From: Actinoplanes sichuanensis
GTDB taxonomy: Bacteria; Actinomycetota; Actinomycetes; Mycobacteriales; Micromonosporaceae
Direction: 5' to 3'
NCBI RefSeq assembly: GCF_033097365.1
Contig: NZ_AP028461.1
Coordinates: 1,674,001 to 1,738,000 of the forward strand
Length of the DNA: 64,000 bases
In this document: positions 45,707-54,514 of the stretch, in pieces
How the letters are laid out: every line of letters starts with the position of its first letter
Position numbering within the stretch: the first letter of the stretch is position 1
The notes under the pieces: model-generated
Database searches by the model: none
Told to the model about the DNA's origin: nothing
Seen by the model: the letters and a program-made list of their open reading frames with translations, nothing else
Position numbers and translations under genes: made by a program

Positions 45707-47217
45707 GCTTCCTGCCGACCACCCAGCAGCTACGCGACCGCGCCCAGGCCGCCCTCGACCGGATCGGGGTGACCGTGCCCGAGGGCGACGACCTGCACGC
45801 GCGGTCCCCGATCACCGGCGAGCGGCTGTTCGGACTCCGGGCCACCACCACCGAGCAGGCCGGACAGGCGATCGGCGAGGCGGCCGAGGCGTTCCGCACC
45901 TGGCGTGTCACACCTCCGCCGGCCCGTGGCGAACTCGTGCGCACCCTCGGCGAACTGCTCCGTACCCACAAATCCGACCTCGCCGACCTGATCACCATCG
46001 AGGCCGGGAAGATCCGCTCCGAGGCCCTCGGTGAGGTGCAGGAGATGATCGACATCTGCGAGTTCGCGGTCGGTCTGTCCCGGCAGCTCTACGGCCGTAC
46101 GATCGCCTCGGAAAGGCCCGGCCACCGTCTCGCCGAGACCTGGCATCCGCTCGGTGTGGTCGGAGTGATCTCGGCCTTCAATTTCCCCGCGGCCGTCTGG
46201 TCGTGGAACACGGCCGTCGCCCTGGTCTGCGGCGACGCCGTCGTCTGGAAGCCCAGCGAGCTGACGCCGCTGGTCTCGCTCGCCTCCAGCCACCTGCTGG
46301 ACCGCGCGATCGAGCAGGTCGGCGCGCCTCGCGAACTGCACCGGCTGCTGCTCGCCGACCGCGCCGTCGGCGAACAGCTGGTCGACGACCCGCGGGTGGC
46401 CCTGGTCAGCGCCACCGGTTCCACCCGGATGGGCCGTGAGGTCGCGCCACGGGTCGCCGCCCGGTTCGGTCGGGTGCTGCTCGAACTCGGCGGCAACAAC
46501 GCCACCGTCGTCGCCCCGTCGGCCGACCTGGAGCTGGCGTTGTCGGGCATCGTGTTCGCCGCCGCCGGAACCGCCGGACAGCGCTGCACCACCCTGCGCC
46601 GCCTCATCGTGCACCGCGACGTCGTCGACCAGCTCGTCGAGAAGCTGGCCACCGTCTACGGGCGCCTGCCGATCGGGGACCCGTTCGAGGACTCCACCCT
46701 GGTCGGACCGCTGATCACCGACTCCGCCGCGGACGCGATGGCCGCCGCCCTGGAACGCGCCCAGGCCGACGGCGGCAAGATCGTCGCCGGTGGCCGCCGC
46801 CTCGACACGGCCGGCGGCGCCTATGTGGAACCGGCGATCGTCCGGATGCCGCGGCAGTCCCCGATCGTCCGCACCGAGACGTTCGCGCCGATCCTGTACG
46901 TGCTCACCTACGACACCTTCGAGGAGGCCGTCGAGCTGCACAACGACGTACCGCAGGGCCTGTCGTCGTCGATCTTCACCCGCGACCAGCAGGAGGCCGA
47001 GCGTTTCCTGGCCGCCGACGGCTCCGACTGCGGCATCGCCAACGTCAACATCGGCACCTCCGGCGCGGAGATCGGCGGCGCGTTCGGCGGGGAGAAGGAG
47101 ACCGGCGGGGGCCGGGAGTCGGGCTCCGACGCCTGGCGCGCCTACATGCGCCGGGCCACGAACACCGTCAACTACTCGAGCACCCTGTCCCTGGCCCAGA
47201 ACGTGAGCTTCCTCTGA
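45703..47217 (+). CDS. Aldehyde dehydrogenase, aminoadipate-semialdehyde type (ALDH7/AmaB-like)
   Basis: 504 aa, overlapping hglS by 4 bp. Catalytic Cys295 in GTAGQRCTTLRR and general base Glu261 in LELGGNN; cofactor loop GSTRMGREV; AFNFPAAVW with the conserved oxyanion Asn. The motifs GGNNA, QRCTTLRRL and EIGGAFGGEKETGGGRESGSD are characteristic of the ALDH7A1/antiquitin branch, which oxidises 2-aminoadipate 6-semialdehyde to 2-aminoadipate with NAD(P)+. With the upstream oxidase and HglS this completes most of the route from pipecolate to 2-hydroxyglutarate. Last gene of the operon. Confidence 0.93.
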   Translation: MSFLPTTQQLRDRAQAALDRIGVTVPEGDDLHARSPITGERLFGLRATTTEQAGQAIGEAAEAFRTWRVTPPPARGELVRTLGELLRTHKSDLADLITIEAGKIRSEALGEVQEMIDICEFAVGLSRQLYGRTIASERPGHRLAETWHPLGVVGVISAFNFPAAVWSWNTAVALVCGDAVVWKPSELTPLVSLASSHLLDRAIEQVGAPRELHRLLLADRAVGEQLVDDPRVALVSATGSTRMGREVAPRVAARFGRVLLELGGNNATVVAPSADLELALSGIVFAAAGTAGQRCTTLRRLIVHRDVVDQLVEKLATVYGRLPIGDPFEDSTLVGPLITDSAADAMAAALERAQADGGKIVAGGRRLDTAGGAYVEPAIVRMPRQSPIVRTETFAPILYVLTYDTFEEAVELHNDVPQGLSSSIFTRDQQEAERFLAADGSDCGIANVNIGTSGAEIGGAFGGEKETGGGRESGSDAWRAYMRRATNTVNYSSTLSLAQNVSFL

Positions 47218-47236
47218 TCCAGGTACGTTGACCTCC

Positions 47237-47884
47237 ATGCTGATCAATACGCATGGGAAGCATCCGGCACGAACGGCGGCGGCGGGCATCCTCGCCGCCG
47301 CCGTCCTGACCCTGTCGGCGCCTTCCGCCGCACACGCCGACCCGGCGACCGGGTCCCTCAGCGGCACCCTGACCACCGCCGACGGCGCCCCGATGGCCGA
47401 CGTCGGCGTCAGCGTCCACACCCTCGCCGGCCCGGCGGCCGGCGCCCCGGCCCGCACCGACAGTGCCGGCCACTACCGCGTGGCCGACCTGCCGCCCGGG
47501 ACCTACCGCGTGCAGTTCTGGGTGGAGCGCAACACCAGTTCGAGCTGGCACCAGTGGGCCCACCAGGCGACCTGGCCCGCCCAGGCGTCCCGTTTCACCG
47601 TCACCGCCGGGGCGGACCTGGTCGTGGACGAGACCCGGTTCCGGACCGGTTCGCTGTCGCTCACCCTGCAGGACGCGGCGGGCGAGCCGATCGACGCGTT
47701 CTGTGCCGACGCGACCGGCGACAACTTCGTCGAGACCGGCTGCACGGAGTCGGGCACCCTGCTCCTGGCCGACCTGCCGGCCGACGACTACCTCATTGCC
47801 GCGTGGACGGCCGACGCGACCGCCTTCGACCTGACCACCACCGCAGCCGACCAGGTGAACCACTTCACCCTGACCGCCTTCTGA
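47237..47884 (+). CDS. Secreted protein with Cna-B/carboxypeptidase-regulatory-like repeats
   Basis: 215 aa from ATG 47237 (an in-frame TTG lies 9 bp upstream). Signal peptide: basic start (NTHGKHPAR), Ala-rich core, SAAHADP. Two beta-sandwich repeats follow. Each has the carboxypeptidase regulatory-like pattern: SGTLTTADGAPMADVGVSV then YRVADLPPGTYRVQFW, and LTLQDAAGEPIDAF then LLLADLPADDYLIAAW. Two Cys in the second repeat may form a disulfide. Likely a small extracellular structural or binding protein; partner unknown. Confidence 0.8.
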   Translation: MLINTHGKHPARTAAAGILAAAVLTLSAPSAAHADPATGSLSGTLTTADGAPMADVGVSVHTLAGPAAGAPARTDSAGHYRVADLPPGTYRVQFWVERNTSSSWHQWAHQATWPAQASRFTVTAGADLVVDETRFRTGSLSLTLQDAAGEPIDAFCADATGDNFVETGCTESGTLLLADLPADDYLIAAWTADATAFDLTTTAADQVNHFTLTAF

Positions 47885-47913
47885 CCCGACTCCGCTGCGA
47901 CATCGCGACGATG

Positions 47914-47939
47914 CGGCGCCGCTCCCCGGAGGGGCGCCG
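47914..47939 (+). terminator. Possible hairpin terminator
   Basis: CGGCGCC (47914-47920) and GGCGCCG (47933-47939) form a 7-bp perfect stem with a 12-base loop, about 30 bp after the stop codon. No U tract. Plausible but not strong in such GC-rich DNA. Confidence 0.4.
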
Positions 47940-48050
47940 GATCTCGTGGGGGCGGGTCGGGGTGGAAATGCGGAGGCGGAAATCGCATGAGTCGCCGCAT
48001 TCACGCATTCATGTATCTGCGGTTCTCGATTCCACGCCTACCCTCGGAAC

Positions 48051-48983
48051 ATGTCTCGGATGACTGCCGTTGCCGCGGTACTGATCCTGCTCGTGCCGTC
48101 GCCGGCCGCGGCCGCTCTACCCACTCTCGCGGTCGGGGCGACGACCTCGGTCAATGACACGGTCGGCAGTGGCAACACCTGTGCCGGCTTTCTCGATGAG
48201 CGCAACCACCTGGGCAATCTGGGGGTCCGGCGGGTGTTCGCGTCGGCGGGGCAGTTGCCGCCGGCCGACGCGGTCGGCTGCCACAACAACAGCGGGGCCA
48301 AGCTCTGGTACTCGTTCAAGACGTCCTGCACGCCGACAGTGGTGGCCACCGGCGGCTGTGACGGTGAGATCCAGAACATCGCCGCGGCGATGCCGGCCGG
48401 CAGTCTGCTCACCTACTTCCACGAGCCTGAGGACGACATGACCGGCACACAGTTCGTGGCCGCTTTCGTTCATGTCTACGGGGTGGCGAAAGCGATCAAC
48501 GCGGCGGTCGACATCGTGCCGATCCACATGTCGTACCAGTGGCGGCCGGGATCGACCAAGGTCACCAACAACGGGACCGGCGGTGACCGGGAGATCCAGG
48601 ACTGGATCGTGCCCCCGCTCTACGCCGACGCCTACGGCTTCGACCTCTACTGGCAGGCCAGCACACGCGGCAGTGAGCCGGACGATCCGGTCAGCGTCGG
48701 CAGCGATCCGCGAATGACCCGCTGGTACAACGCCTTCTCCGGGCAGGGCCGGCCACTCACCCTGCCGGAGTGGGGCATCGACGACGACCAGGGGACACGG
48801 GCCTCCCGCGGTCCGGCGATCCGGGCGTCCCGCACGTGGCTGACCGCCCGCAACTTCCGGGTGATCAACTACTGGCAGCTGGACAACTGGTATCTGGGCG
48901 CCACCACGGTTCCGGCCGGCGGCTACCCGGACGCCGACGGTGTCGCCGCCTATCAGGAACTGGTCGCCGCCGCGACACCGTGA
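48051..48983 (+). CDS. Secreted glycoside-hydrolase-like TIM-barrel protein
   Basis: 310 aa with a short signal peptide (MSRMTAVAAVLILL, cleavage after PAAAA). Two features look like a clan-A glycosidase active site: HEPEDD (Glu125) at the end of one predicted strand (SLLTYFHEPED) and LTLPEWGID (Glu240) at the end of another, the spacing expected for acid/base and nucleophile Glu on strands 4 and 7 (GH26/GH5-like). PIHMSYQW and GFDLYWQ also fit barrel strands. The substrate is not predictable. ATG 48060 is an alternative start. Confidence 0.7.
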   Translation: MSRMTAVAAVLILLVPSPAAAALPTLAVGATTSVNDTVGSGNTCAGFLDERNHLGNLGVRRVFASAGQLPPADAVGCHNNSGAKLWYSFKTSCTPTVVATGGCDGEIQNIAAAMPAGSLLTYFHEPEDDMTGTQFVAAFVHVYGVAKAINAAVDIVPIHMSYQWRPGSTKVTNNGTGGDREIQDWIVPPLYADAYGFDLYWQASTRGSEPDDPVSVGSDPRMTRWYNAFSGQGRPLTLPEWGIDDDQGTRASRGPAIRASRTWLTARNFRVINYWQLDNWYLGATTVPAGGYPDADGVAAYQELVAAATP

Positions 48984-49127
48984 CCGCGTCGCCCCACCGG
49001 CCCGAAGGCGATCCGCGCGAGCCACCCGGATGTCCGCCATCCGTCACCCGGGACATCGGTCCTAGGTCCGGCCGCGCGCTGTCGGGCACGATGAGCTTCG
49101 ATGCTCGGGCGGGTCGGGGAGGCCGGG

Positions 49128-51743
49128 ATGGACCAGCGACGATGGGGATTCGCGGCGCTCGCGGCCATCCTCGCGATACCGGCGCCGGCCCTGCCCGCGG
49201 CCGCCGCGTCCGCCGGGCAGACCCGCTTCATCGTCCGGCTGGCCACCGACGGCGAGAAGCCGGTCATCGCGAGCGGGCGGACGATGTTCACCACGAGCGG
49301 CCGGACGGTGCGGGTGCACCGCTGGTTCGGCGCCGCGCTGCCCGGGTTCACCGCCGACCTCACCCCGGCCAGGGCCGCCGAACTGCGCCGGGACCCGGCG
49401 GTGGCCGCGGTCGAACCGGTCCGCCGGGTGCAGATCAGCGACACGCAGACCGACGCGCCGTGGGGGCTGGACCGGACTGACCAGCGGGCGCTGCCGCTGG
49501 ACGGCTCGTACACCTGGACCGGCGGCGGCGAGGGGGTCACCGCGTATGTCGTGGACACCGGTGTGCTGCCCACCCACAGCGACTTCGGCGGCCGGGCGTC
49601 GGCGCCGGTCAGCACGGTCGACGACCCGTTCGGTGTGACCGACTGCCACGGCCACGGGACACATGTGGCGGGCACGCTGGCCGGCACCACCTACGGCGTG
49701 GCGAAACGGGCCACGATCGTCGGCGTGCGGGTGCTGGACTGCCAGGGCACCGGCACCGACGAGGAGGTGATCGCCGGCCTGGACTGGGTGATCGCCAACC
49801 ACACGACCGGCCCCGCGGTGGTCAACCTGAGCCTGGGCGGCGACCCGTCCCCGGCGTTGGAGCAGGCGGTGAACGCGACGATCGCGGACGGCATCGTGGT
49901 GGTCGCGGCGGCCGGTAACGACGGCGCCGACGCCTGCGGGCACAGCCCGGCCCGGGTTCCGGCCGCGGTGACGGTCGGCGCGACCGACGACGACGACTCG
50001 CTGGCCTGGTTCTCCAACCGCGGCCCGTGCGTCGACCTGCTGGCCCCCGGCGACGGTGTGCTGTCGGCGGCGACGTGGTCGTCGACGGCGAGCACCACGA
50101 TGTCCGGCACCTCGATGGCGACCCCGCACGTGGCCGGCGCCGCCGCGCTGATGCTGGGCCGCGAGCCGCAACTCACCCCGGCGGTGGTGGCCGCCCGGCT
50201 GACCTCCTCGGCGACGCCCGACAAGATCACCGGGGTGCCCGGCAGCACCCCGAACCTGCTGCTCGCCACCCTGACCACGCCGCTGCCGCTGGCCACCGCG
50301 GCGACCCGGCGTCTCCCGGACGCCCTGGCCGGCCGCCCTTACCAGGCGACATTGCGGGCCACCGGCGGCGTCGGACCCTACACGTTCAGCGTCACCGGCG
50401 GCGCGTTGCCGGCGGGACTCACCCTCAGCACGGCCGGCACGGTCTCCGGCACACCGGCTTCCACCGCAACGGCGACCACCGCGACGGTACGGCTACGTGA
50501 CGCCGCGAACACGACGATGACGGCGGCGGTGACCGTGGCTGTGCGGGCACCCGGGCTCCCGGCGCTGAACGAGTCGCTCCCGATAGCCCGGGACGCGGGC
50601 GGCGGCCCACTGCCGTCGGACGCCGGCTCACCGTCGCTGAGCGCCGACGGCCGTTACGTGGCCTTCGTGACCGCCAGTGACGCCAACCCGGCCGACGTCT
50701 ACGTCTCTGACCTGGCCACCGCGACGACCATCCTGATCAGCCGGACCTCGGCCGGGACAGCCGGTGACGGCGCGAGCCGGGAGCCGGACATCTCCGCCGA
50801 CGGCCGCTGGATCGGGTTCACCTCGGCGGCCCGGCTGACCGCCGAGGACACCAACGACAGCGACGACGTCTACCTGGCCGACCGCACGACGGGCGCGGTG
50901 AAACTGATCAGCCGCCCGGCCGGCGGACCGGCGGCGGGCGGCGGTCACTCCCCGTCAGTCTCCTCCGGCGGTACGGCGGTCGCCTACCTGGCGTCCGAGC
51001 CGGCACTGTGGGGCGGCATCGGTTACGGCGTCACCGACCAGGTGCTGGTCGCCGCGAACGGCACGAACACCCTGGTCAGCGTGACCCGGGCCGGGGCGGC
51101 GGCGGATGCCACCAGCGACCGTCCGGTGATCTCCGACGACGGCCGGTACGTGGCGTTCACGTCGTTGGCCGGTGGCCTGACCGCCGACGAGCCGGGCTCG
51201 TACACCTCACACGCGTATCGGCGGGACCTTGTCACCCGTACCACCGCGATGGTCTCGGCATGGGCGAACGGCGACCCGGACGCCTGGGGTGAGCTGCTCG
51301 ATCTGTCGGCCGACGGCCGATATGCCCTGTTCACCTCGATGGACGACCTGACCGGGCACGGCTCGTTCCACACCCAGCCCTACCGCCGTGACCTGACCAC
51401 CGGAGCGACGGTCGTGGCCGGTGCGACGGAGGACCAGATCATCTCCGGCACATTGTCCCGGGACGGGTCGCGGGCGATCGTCGGCGTGCACCGCTCGGAC
51501 CCGTTCGACCCGACCGCCGACCGATCGTCATTGCTCTCCGTGACGTTGCCCGCGGGCACCGCCACCCGGGTCGCCGACTGGTATCCGGCGGTCACCGACG
51601 ACTTCCTGACCACCAGGTACGCCTGGGACGGCGCCGCTCTGTCGGCGGACGGCACCTACGCGGTGCTCGCCACCACCGACGCGTCCGCGATCCCCGGCTA
51701 CCTCGCCGGAACCCTGACCCCGAGGGCCACCCGGCTGCGGTGA
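49128..51743 (+). CDS. Secreted subtilisin-like protease fused to Ig-like and beta-propeller domains
   Basis: 871 aa. ATG 49128 is chosen over a frame opening 27 bp upstream because GGGGAGG lies 5 nt before it and a signal peptide follows (DQRRWGFAALAAIL...PAAAASA). An inhibitor I9-like propeptide (TRFIVRLA...AVAAVEPV) precedes the S8 domain. The triad is Asp143 (AYVVDTGV), His176 (GHGTHVAG) and Ser329 (SGTSMATPHVAG); Asn264 forms the oxyanion hole. An Ig-like putative domain (LPAGLTLSTAGTVSGTP) comes next. The last ~370 residues are TolB/PD40 propeller repeats (LSADGRYVAF, ISADGRWIGF, ISDDGRYVAF, LSADGRYALF). Subtilase plus propeller on one chain is uncommon; the propeller may present or bind substrates. 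Confidence 0.92.
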   Translation: MDQRRWGFAALAAILAIPAPALPAAAASAGQTRFIVRLATDGEKPVIASGRTMFTTSGRTVRVHRWFGAALPGFTADLTPARAAELRRDPAVAAVEPVRRVQISDTQTDAPWGLDRTDQRALPLDGSYTWTGGGEGVTAYVVDTGVLPTHSDFGGRASAPVSTVDDPFGVTDCHGHGTHVAGTLAGTTYGVAKRATIVGVRVLDCQGTGTDEEVIAGLDWVIANHTTGPAVVNLSLGGDPSPALEQAVNATIADGIVVVAAAGNDGADACGHSPARVPAAVTVGATDDDDSLAWFSNRGPCVDLLAPGDGVLSAATWSSTASTTMSGTSMATPHVAGAAALMLGREPQLTPAVVAARLTSSATPDKITGVPGSTPNLLLATLTTPLPLATAATRRLPDALAGRPYQATLRATGGVGPYTFSVTGGALPAGLTLSTAGTVSGTPASTATATTATVRLRDAANTTMTAAVTVAVRAPGLPALNESLPIARDAGGGPLPSDAGSPSLSADGRYVAFVTASDANPADVYVSDLATATTILISRTSAGTAGDGASREPDISADGRWIGFTSAARLTAEDTNDSDDVYLADRTTGAVKLISRPAGGPAAGGGHSPSVSSGGTAVAYLASEPALWGGIGYGVTDQVLVAANGTNTLVSVTRAGAAADATSDRPVISDDGRYVAFTSLAGGLTADEPGSYTSHAYRRDLVTRTTAMVSAWANGDPDAWGELLDLSADGRYALFTSMDDLTGHGSFHTQPYRRDLTTGATVVAGATEDQIISGTLSRDGSRAIVGVHRSDPFDPTADRSSLLSVTLPAGTATRVADWYPAVTDDFLTTRYAWDGAALSADGTYAVLATTDASAIPGYLAGTLTPRATRLR

Positions 51744-51816
51744 TCGCGCCTGCGACGGTGTCGCCCTCACCTACGTGTCCGGCGAACGGGTCCACGCCGC
51801 CCCGGACGCCTGAACC

Positions 51817-52797
51817 TCACCAGGCCCAGGCCTCGGGGCCCGGGCCGCCGTCGCCGATCGGCGGGAAGATCGCGTCCAGGGTGGCCAGGGCGTCGGCGTC
51901 CAACGGGGTGGACAGGGCGGTGATCGGCAGGTCGAGCTGGTCGGCGGTGCGCGGGCCGAGGACCGGGGCGGTCACCTCCGGGCGGGACAGCAGCCAGGCC
52001 AGGGCGATCGTGGTCGGGTCCTGGCCGATCTCGGCACACCATTGTTCGTACCGCGTGATGGCCGCTCGATGCGGGACGACCCGCTCGGGCGCGTGCTGGA
52101 CCGCGCGCCCGGGCACCCCGTCGCGTTGTTTGCGCAACGCGCCGGAGAGGGCACCGAAATGCAGCGGTGAGTAGGGCAGGACGCCGATGCCGAGTGCGGC
52201 CGCCGCGGGCAGCACCTCCAGCTCGACATACCTGATCACCAGATTGTATTTGCATTGTTCGGAGACGATGCCGAGGAAATGACGGCGGTCGGCCGCGGCC
52301 TGCGCGCGGGCCAGATGCCAGCCGGCGAAGTTCGACGAGCCGACATAGCGCACCTTGCCCTGCGCGACCAGGAGTTCCATCGCCTGCCAGATCTCCTCCC
52401 ACGGCGTCCGGCGATCGATGTGGTGCATCTGGAAGACGTCGATCCATTCGGTACGCAACCGGCGCAACGACGATTCACAGGAGGCGATGAGGTGACGCGC
52501 CGACAGGCCACGGTCGTTCGGGTCGTCGCTCATCGGCGCGTACACCTTCGTCGCCAGCACCACCCGGTCCCGGTTTCCGGTCCGGTCCAGCCAGTTGCCG
52601 ATGAACCGTTCGCTGAGCCCGTCGCCGGTCTCCCGGCCGTACATGTTCGCGGTGTCCACGAAATTGATGCCGGACTCGAATGCCCGGTCGAGAATCGCGT
52701 GACTCTGTTCCTCGTCGATCTGCCAGCCGAAATTCATCGTGCCGACGCAGAGCCGGCTCACGGTCAGGCCGGTCCGGCCCAGACGGGTGTATTCCAT
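51817..52797 (-). CDS. Aldo/keto reductase
   Basis: 326 aa from ATG 52797 (MEYTRLGRTGLTVSRLC, the canonical N-terminus); longer readings lack homology. Catalytic tetrad Asp48 (FVDTANMYG), Tyr53, Lys84 (ATKVY) and His125 (FQMHHID). NADPH-binding segments YVGSSNFAGWH and the late VLGPRTADQL are present. Cytoplasmic NADPH-dependent carbonyl reductase of unknown substrate, of the YhdN/Tas-like group. It is divergent from an ArsR-like regulator with a 64-bp gap and may be its target. Confidence 0.93.
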   Translation of the reverse strand: MEYTRLGRTGLTVSRLCVGTMNFGWQIDEEQSHAILDRAFESGINFVDTANMYGRETGDGLSERFIGNWLDRTGNRDRVVLATKVYAPMSDDPNDRGLSARHLIASCESSLRRLRTEWIDVFQMHHIDRRTPWEEIWQAMELLVAQGKVRYVGSSNFAGWHLARAQAAADRRHFLGIVSEQCKYNLVIRYVELEVLPAAAALGIGVLPYSPLHFGALSGALRKQRDGVPGRAVQHAPERVVPHRAAITRYEQWCAEIGQDPTTIALAWLLSRPEVTAPVLGPRTADQLDLPITALSTPLDADALATLDAIFPPIGDGGPGPEAWAW

Positions 52798-52861
52798 GCC
52801 GGGAGACCGTAGGCATCCGGTCGTCGTGGCGGAATCCGTTCGACTGTGCTCGAATGCCACC

Positions 52862-53824
52862 GTGATCGAGTGGGAGTTCGGACCGGCCGACGTGGCCGGG
52901 CTGCGGTTCGCCCATTCGCCGATGGCCGAGGTGGTGGCCGGCGTGTTCGCTCTGCGTGCGGTCGGCGGGCCGCACGAGGCGTGGCGGCGCCGGGTCGCTC
53001 CCGAGCTGTCGCGATGGCCGACGTTCCGGGCCGTGCTGTGCGGCCCGCTCGGGTATGCGCCGGACTTCCTGACCCCGCCGCCGCACGGCAGCCGGCCCAC
53101 GTTCGCCGACGAACTGGCCGAGGTGGCCGCGACACCGCTCGACGTGGTCGCCGAACAGGTGGCCGCCGGGTGGTCGGGCCGTTCCGCGCCGCCGGAGATC
53201 GAATGGTTCACCCGCGACCCGGCGGCCGCACTCGCGCGTCTCGTCGCGGAGATCCGTGGTTACTTCGAGGTGGCGATCCGGCCACTGTGGCCACGGCTGC
53301 GGGCCGCCGCGGCCACCGAGATCGCCGTGCGCGGTCGGGTCGCCGCCGAGCACGGCGCCCGGCGGCTCGTCGACGGACTGCACCCGCGGCTGGGCTGGGA
53401 CGGTGCCGCGCTGCAACTGCGCTACCCGCACAAACACGGTCGATGGAGCCTCGACGGACACCGGCTGACCCTGCTGCCGACCGGGTTCGCCGGGGGCGAG
53501 ATCTACGCGATGCCCGACTCGCCGGTCGGGCGGACCCTCTGGTACGGACCGCGCGGCTTCGGCAACGTGTGGACCGCCGAGGCCGCGCCGAAGGCCGACG
53601 CCCGGCTGTCGGCGCTGCTCGGGCCGACCCGGGCGGCGGTGCTGACGCTGTTGGCCGCCCCGCACAGCACCGGTGACGTCGCGGCCCGCCTCGACCTGTC
53701 GGCCGGCACCGCGTCGCATCACCTCACGACGCTGCGCGATGCCGGCCTGGCGACCGCCTCCCGGTCCGGGCGGCGGCTGCTCTACGAGCGCACCCACCTC
53801 GGCGACCAGTTGGCCGGCCAGTAA
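52862..53824 (+). CDS. ArsR-like winged-helix transcriptional regulator with DUF5937-type N-terminus
   Basis: 320 aa from GTG 52862 (MIEWEFGPADVAGLRFAHSP). A long N-terminal domain typical of actinobacterial DUF5937 regulators precedes a C-terminal winged helix: TRAAVLTLLAAPHSTGDVAARLDLSAGTASHHLTTLRDAGL pattern, with the wing SGRRLLYERT. The HTH at the C-terminus is usual for this group. Ligand unknown; no metal-binding Cys is apparent. Divergent from the aldo/keto reductase gene. Confidence 0.88.
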   Translation: MIEWEFGPADVAGLRFAHSPMAEVVAGVFALRAVGGPHEAWRRRVAPELSRWPTFRAVLCGPLGYAPDFLTPPPHGSRPTFADELAEVAATPLDVVAEQVAAGWSGRSAPPEIEWFTRDPAAALARLVAEIRGYFEVAIRPLWPRLRAAAATEIAVRGRVAAEHGARRLVDGLHPRLGWDGAALQLRYPHKHGRWSLDGHRLTLLPTGFAGGEIYAMPDSPVGRTLWYGPRGFGNVWTAEAAPKADARLSALLGPTRAAVLTLLAAPHSTGDVAARLDLSAGTASHHLTTLRDAGLATASRSGRRLLYERTHLGDQLAGQ

Positions 53825-53854
53825 CTCGGCCTGGCAGGCCTGGTGGCGGGCGGG

Positions 53855-54307
53855 TCACAGGGGGCCCAGTGCCTCCTGCGGGTCCACGTGCAGGTCGAGG
53901 GACTCCAGCACGGTCAGGAGCATGCGTTCCTCGTACCGGAAATGGTTTTCCATGATCGCGCCGATGCCCTCCAGATGCCGCCGCAGCTCGTCCGGCCCGG
54001 CGGAGCGGCCCGCGGCGGCCTGCAGGCTGCCCAGCAGATAGTCGATCATCGAATGGTCCTGGGTCAGTTTCCGCAGCACCTGACGCAGATCCGGGTGGGC
54101 GGCCGCGATGGCCGGGAACAGGGTGCGGTCCTCGCCGCGGTGATGGCCGTCGAGGGCGGCGCAGAACCCGCGGCAGTAGAGCAGCAGGTCGTCGATCGCC
54201 ATCTCGTCCGACTCGAGGGTCAGTCGCAACGCGGCACGCAGACGTGCGTGCACCGCGCGCATTTCCTGGGCCCAGGCCACCAGCCTGGTCGTCTCGCGCT
54301 CAGACAC
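53855..54307 (-). CDS. Hemerythrin-like HHE-domain protein
   Basis: 150 aa four-helix protein. Candidate di-iron ligands: His20 (EMRAVHARL), His54/His55 and Glu58 (DGHHRGED), the His in TQDHSMIDYLLG, and His plus Glu in ENHFRYEERML. This HHE pattern binds a non-haem di-iron centre and is linked to O2, NO or iron sensing and storage. It is divergent from the metallo-beta-lactamase-fold gene with ~200 bp between. Role beyond that unknown. Confidence 0.9.
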   Translation of the reverse strand: MSERETTRLVAWAQEMRAVHARLRAALRLTLESDEMAIDDLLLYCRGFCAALDGHHRGEDRTLFPAIAAAHPDLRQVLRKLTQDHSMIDYLLGSLQAAAGRSAGPDELRRHLEGIGAIMENHFRYEERMLLTVLESLDLHVDPQEALGPL

Positions 54308-54514
54308 GCCGGCCTCAGCTTTGCGAGAACGAAGGGCGCGACATCAAAGTCGACCTCCTTCGGTACGGCGCCTCCATGCCTGACACGGTCTGCCACCGGC
54401 ACGCGACGCTGCCGAGACCCTATCGCGCCGTGGTGTCGGTGCGCACACCCCTCTCCCTATTACCTGACTCATCAGTTACTGTTGCATCAGACAGTTTCTT
54501 CGAGGAGGCACCCC

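Noticed and set aside
54464..54500. TetR-type operator before the MBL-fold gene
   Set aside because: Only a weak short dyad (CTGACTCATCAG) is visible and no TetR gene is adjacent, so it was not listed as a feature.
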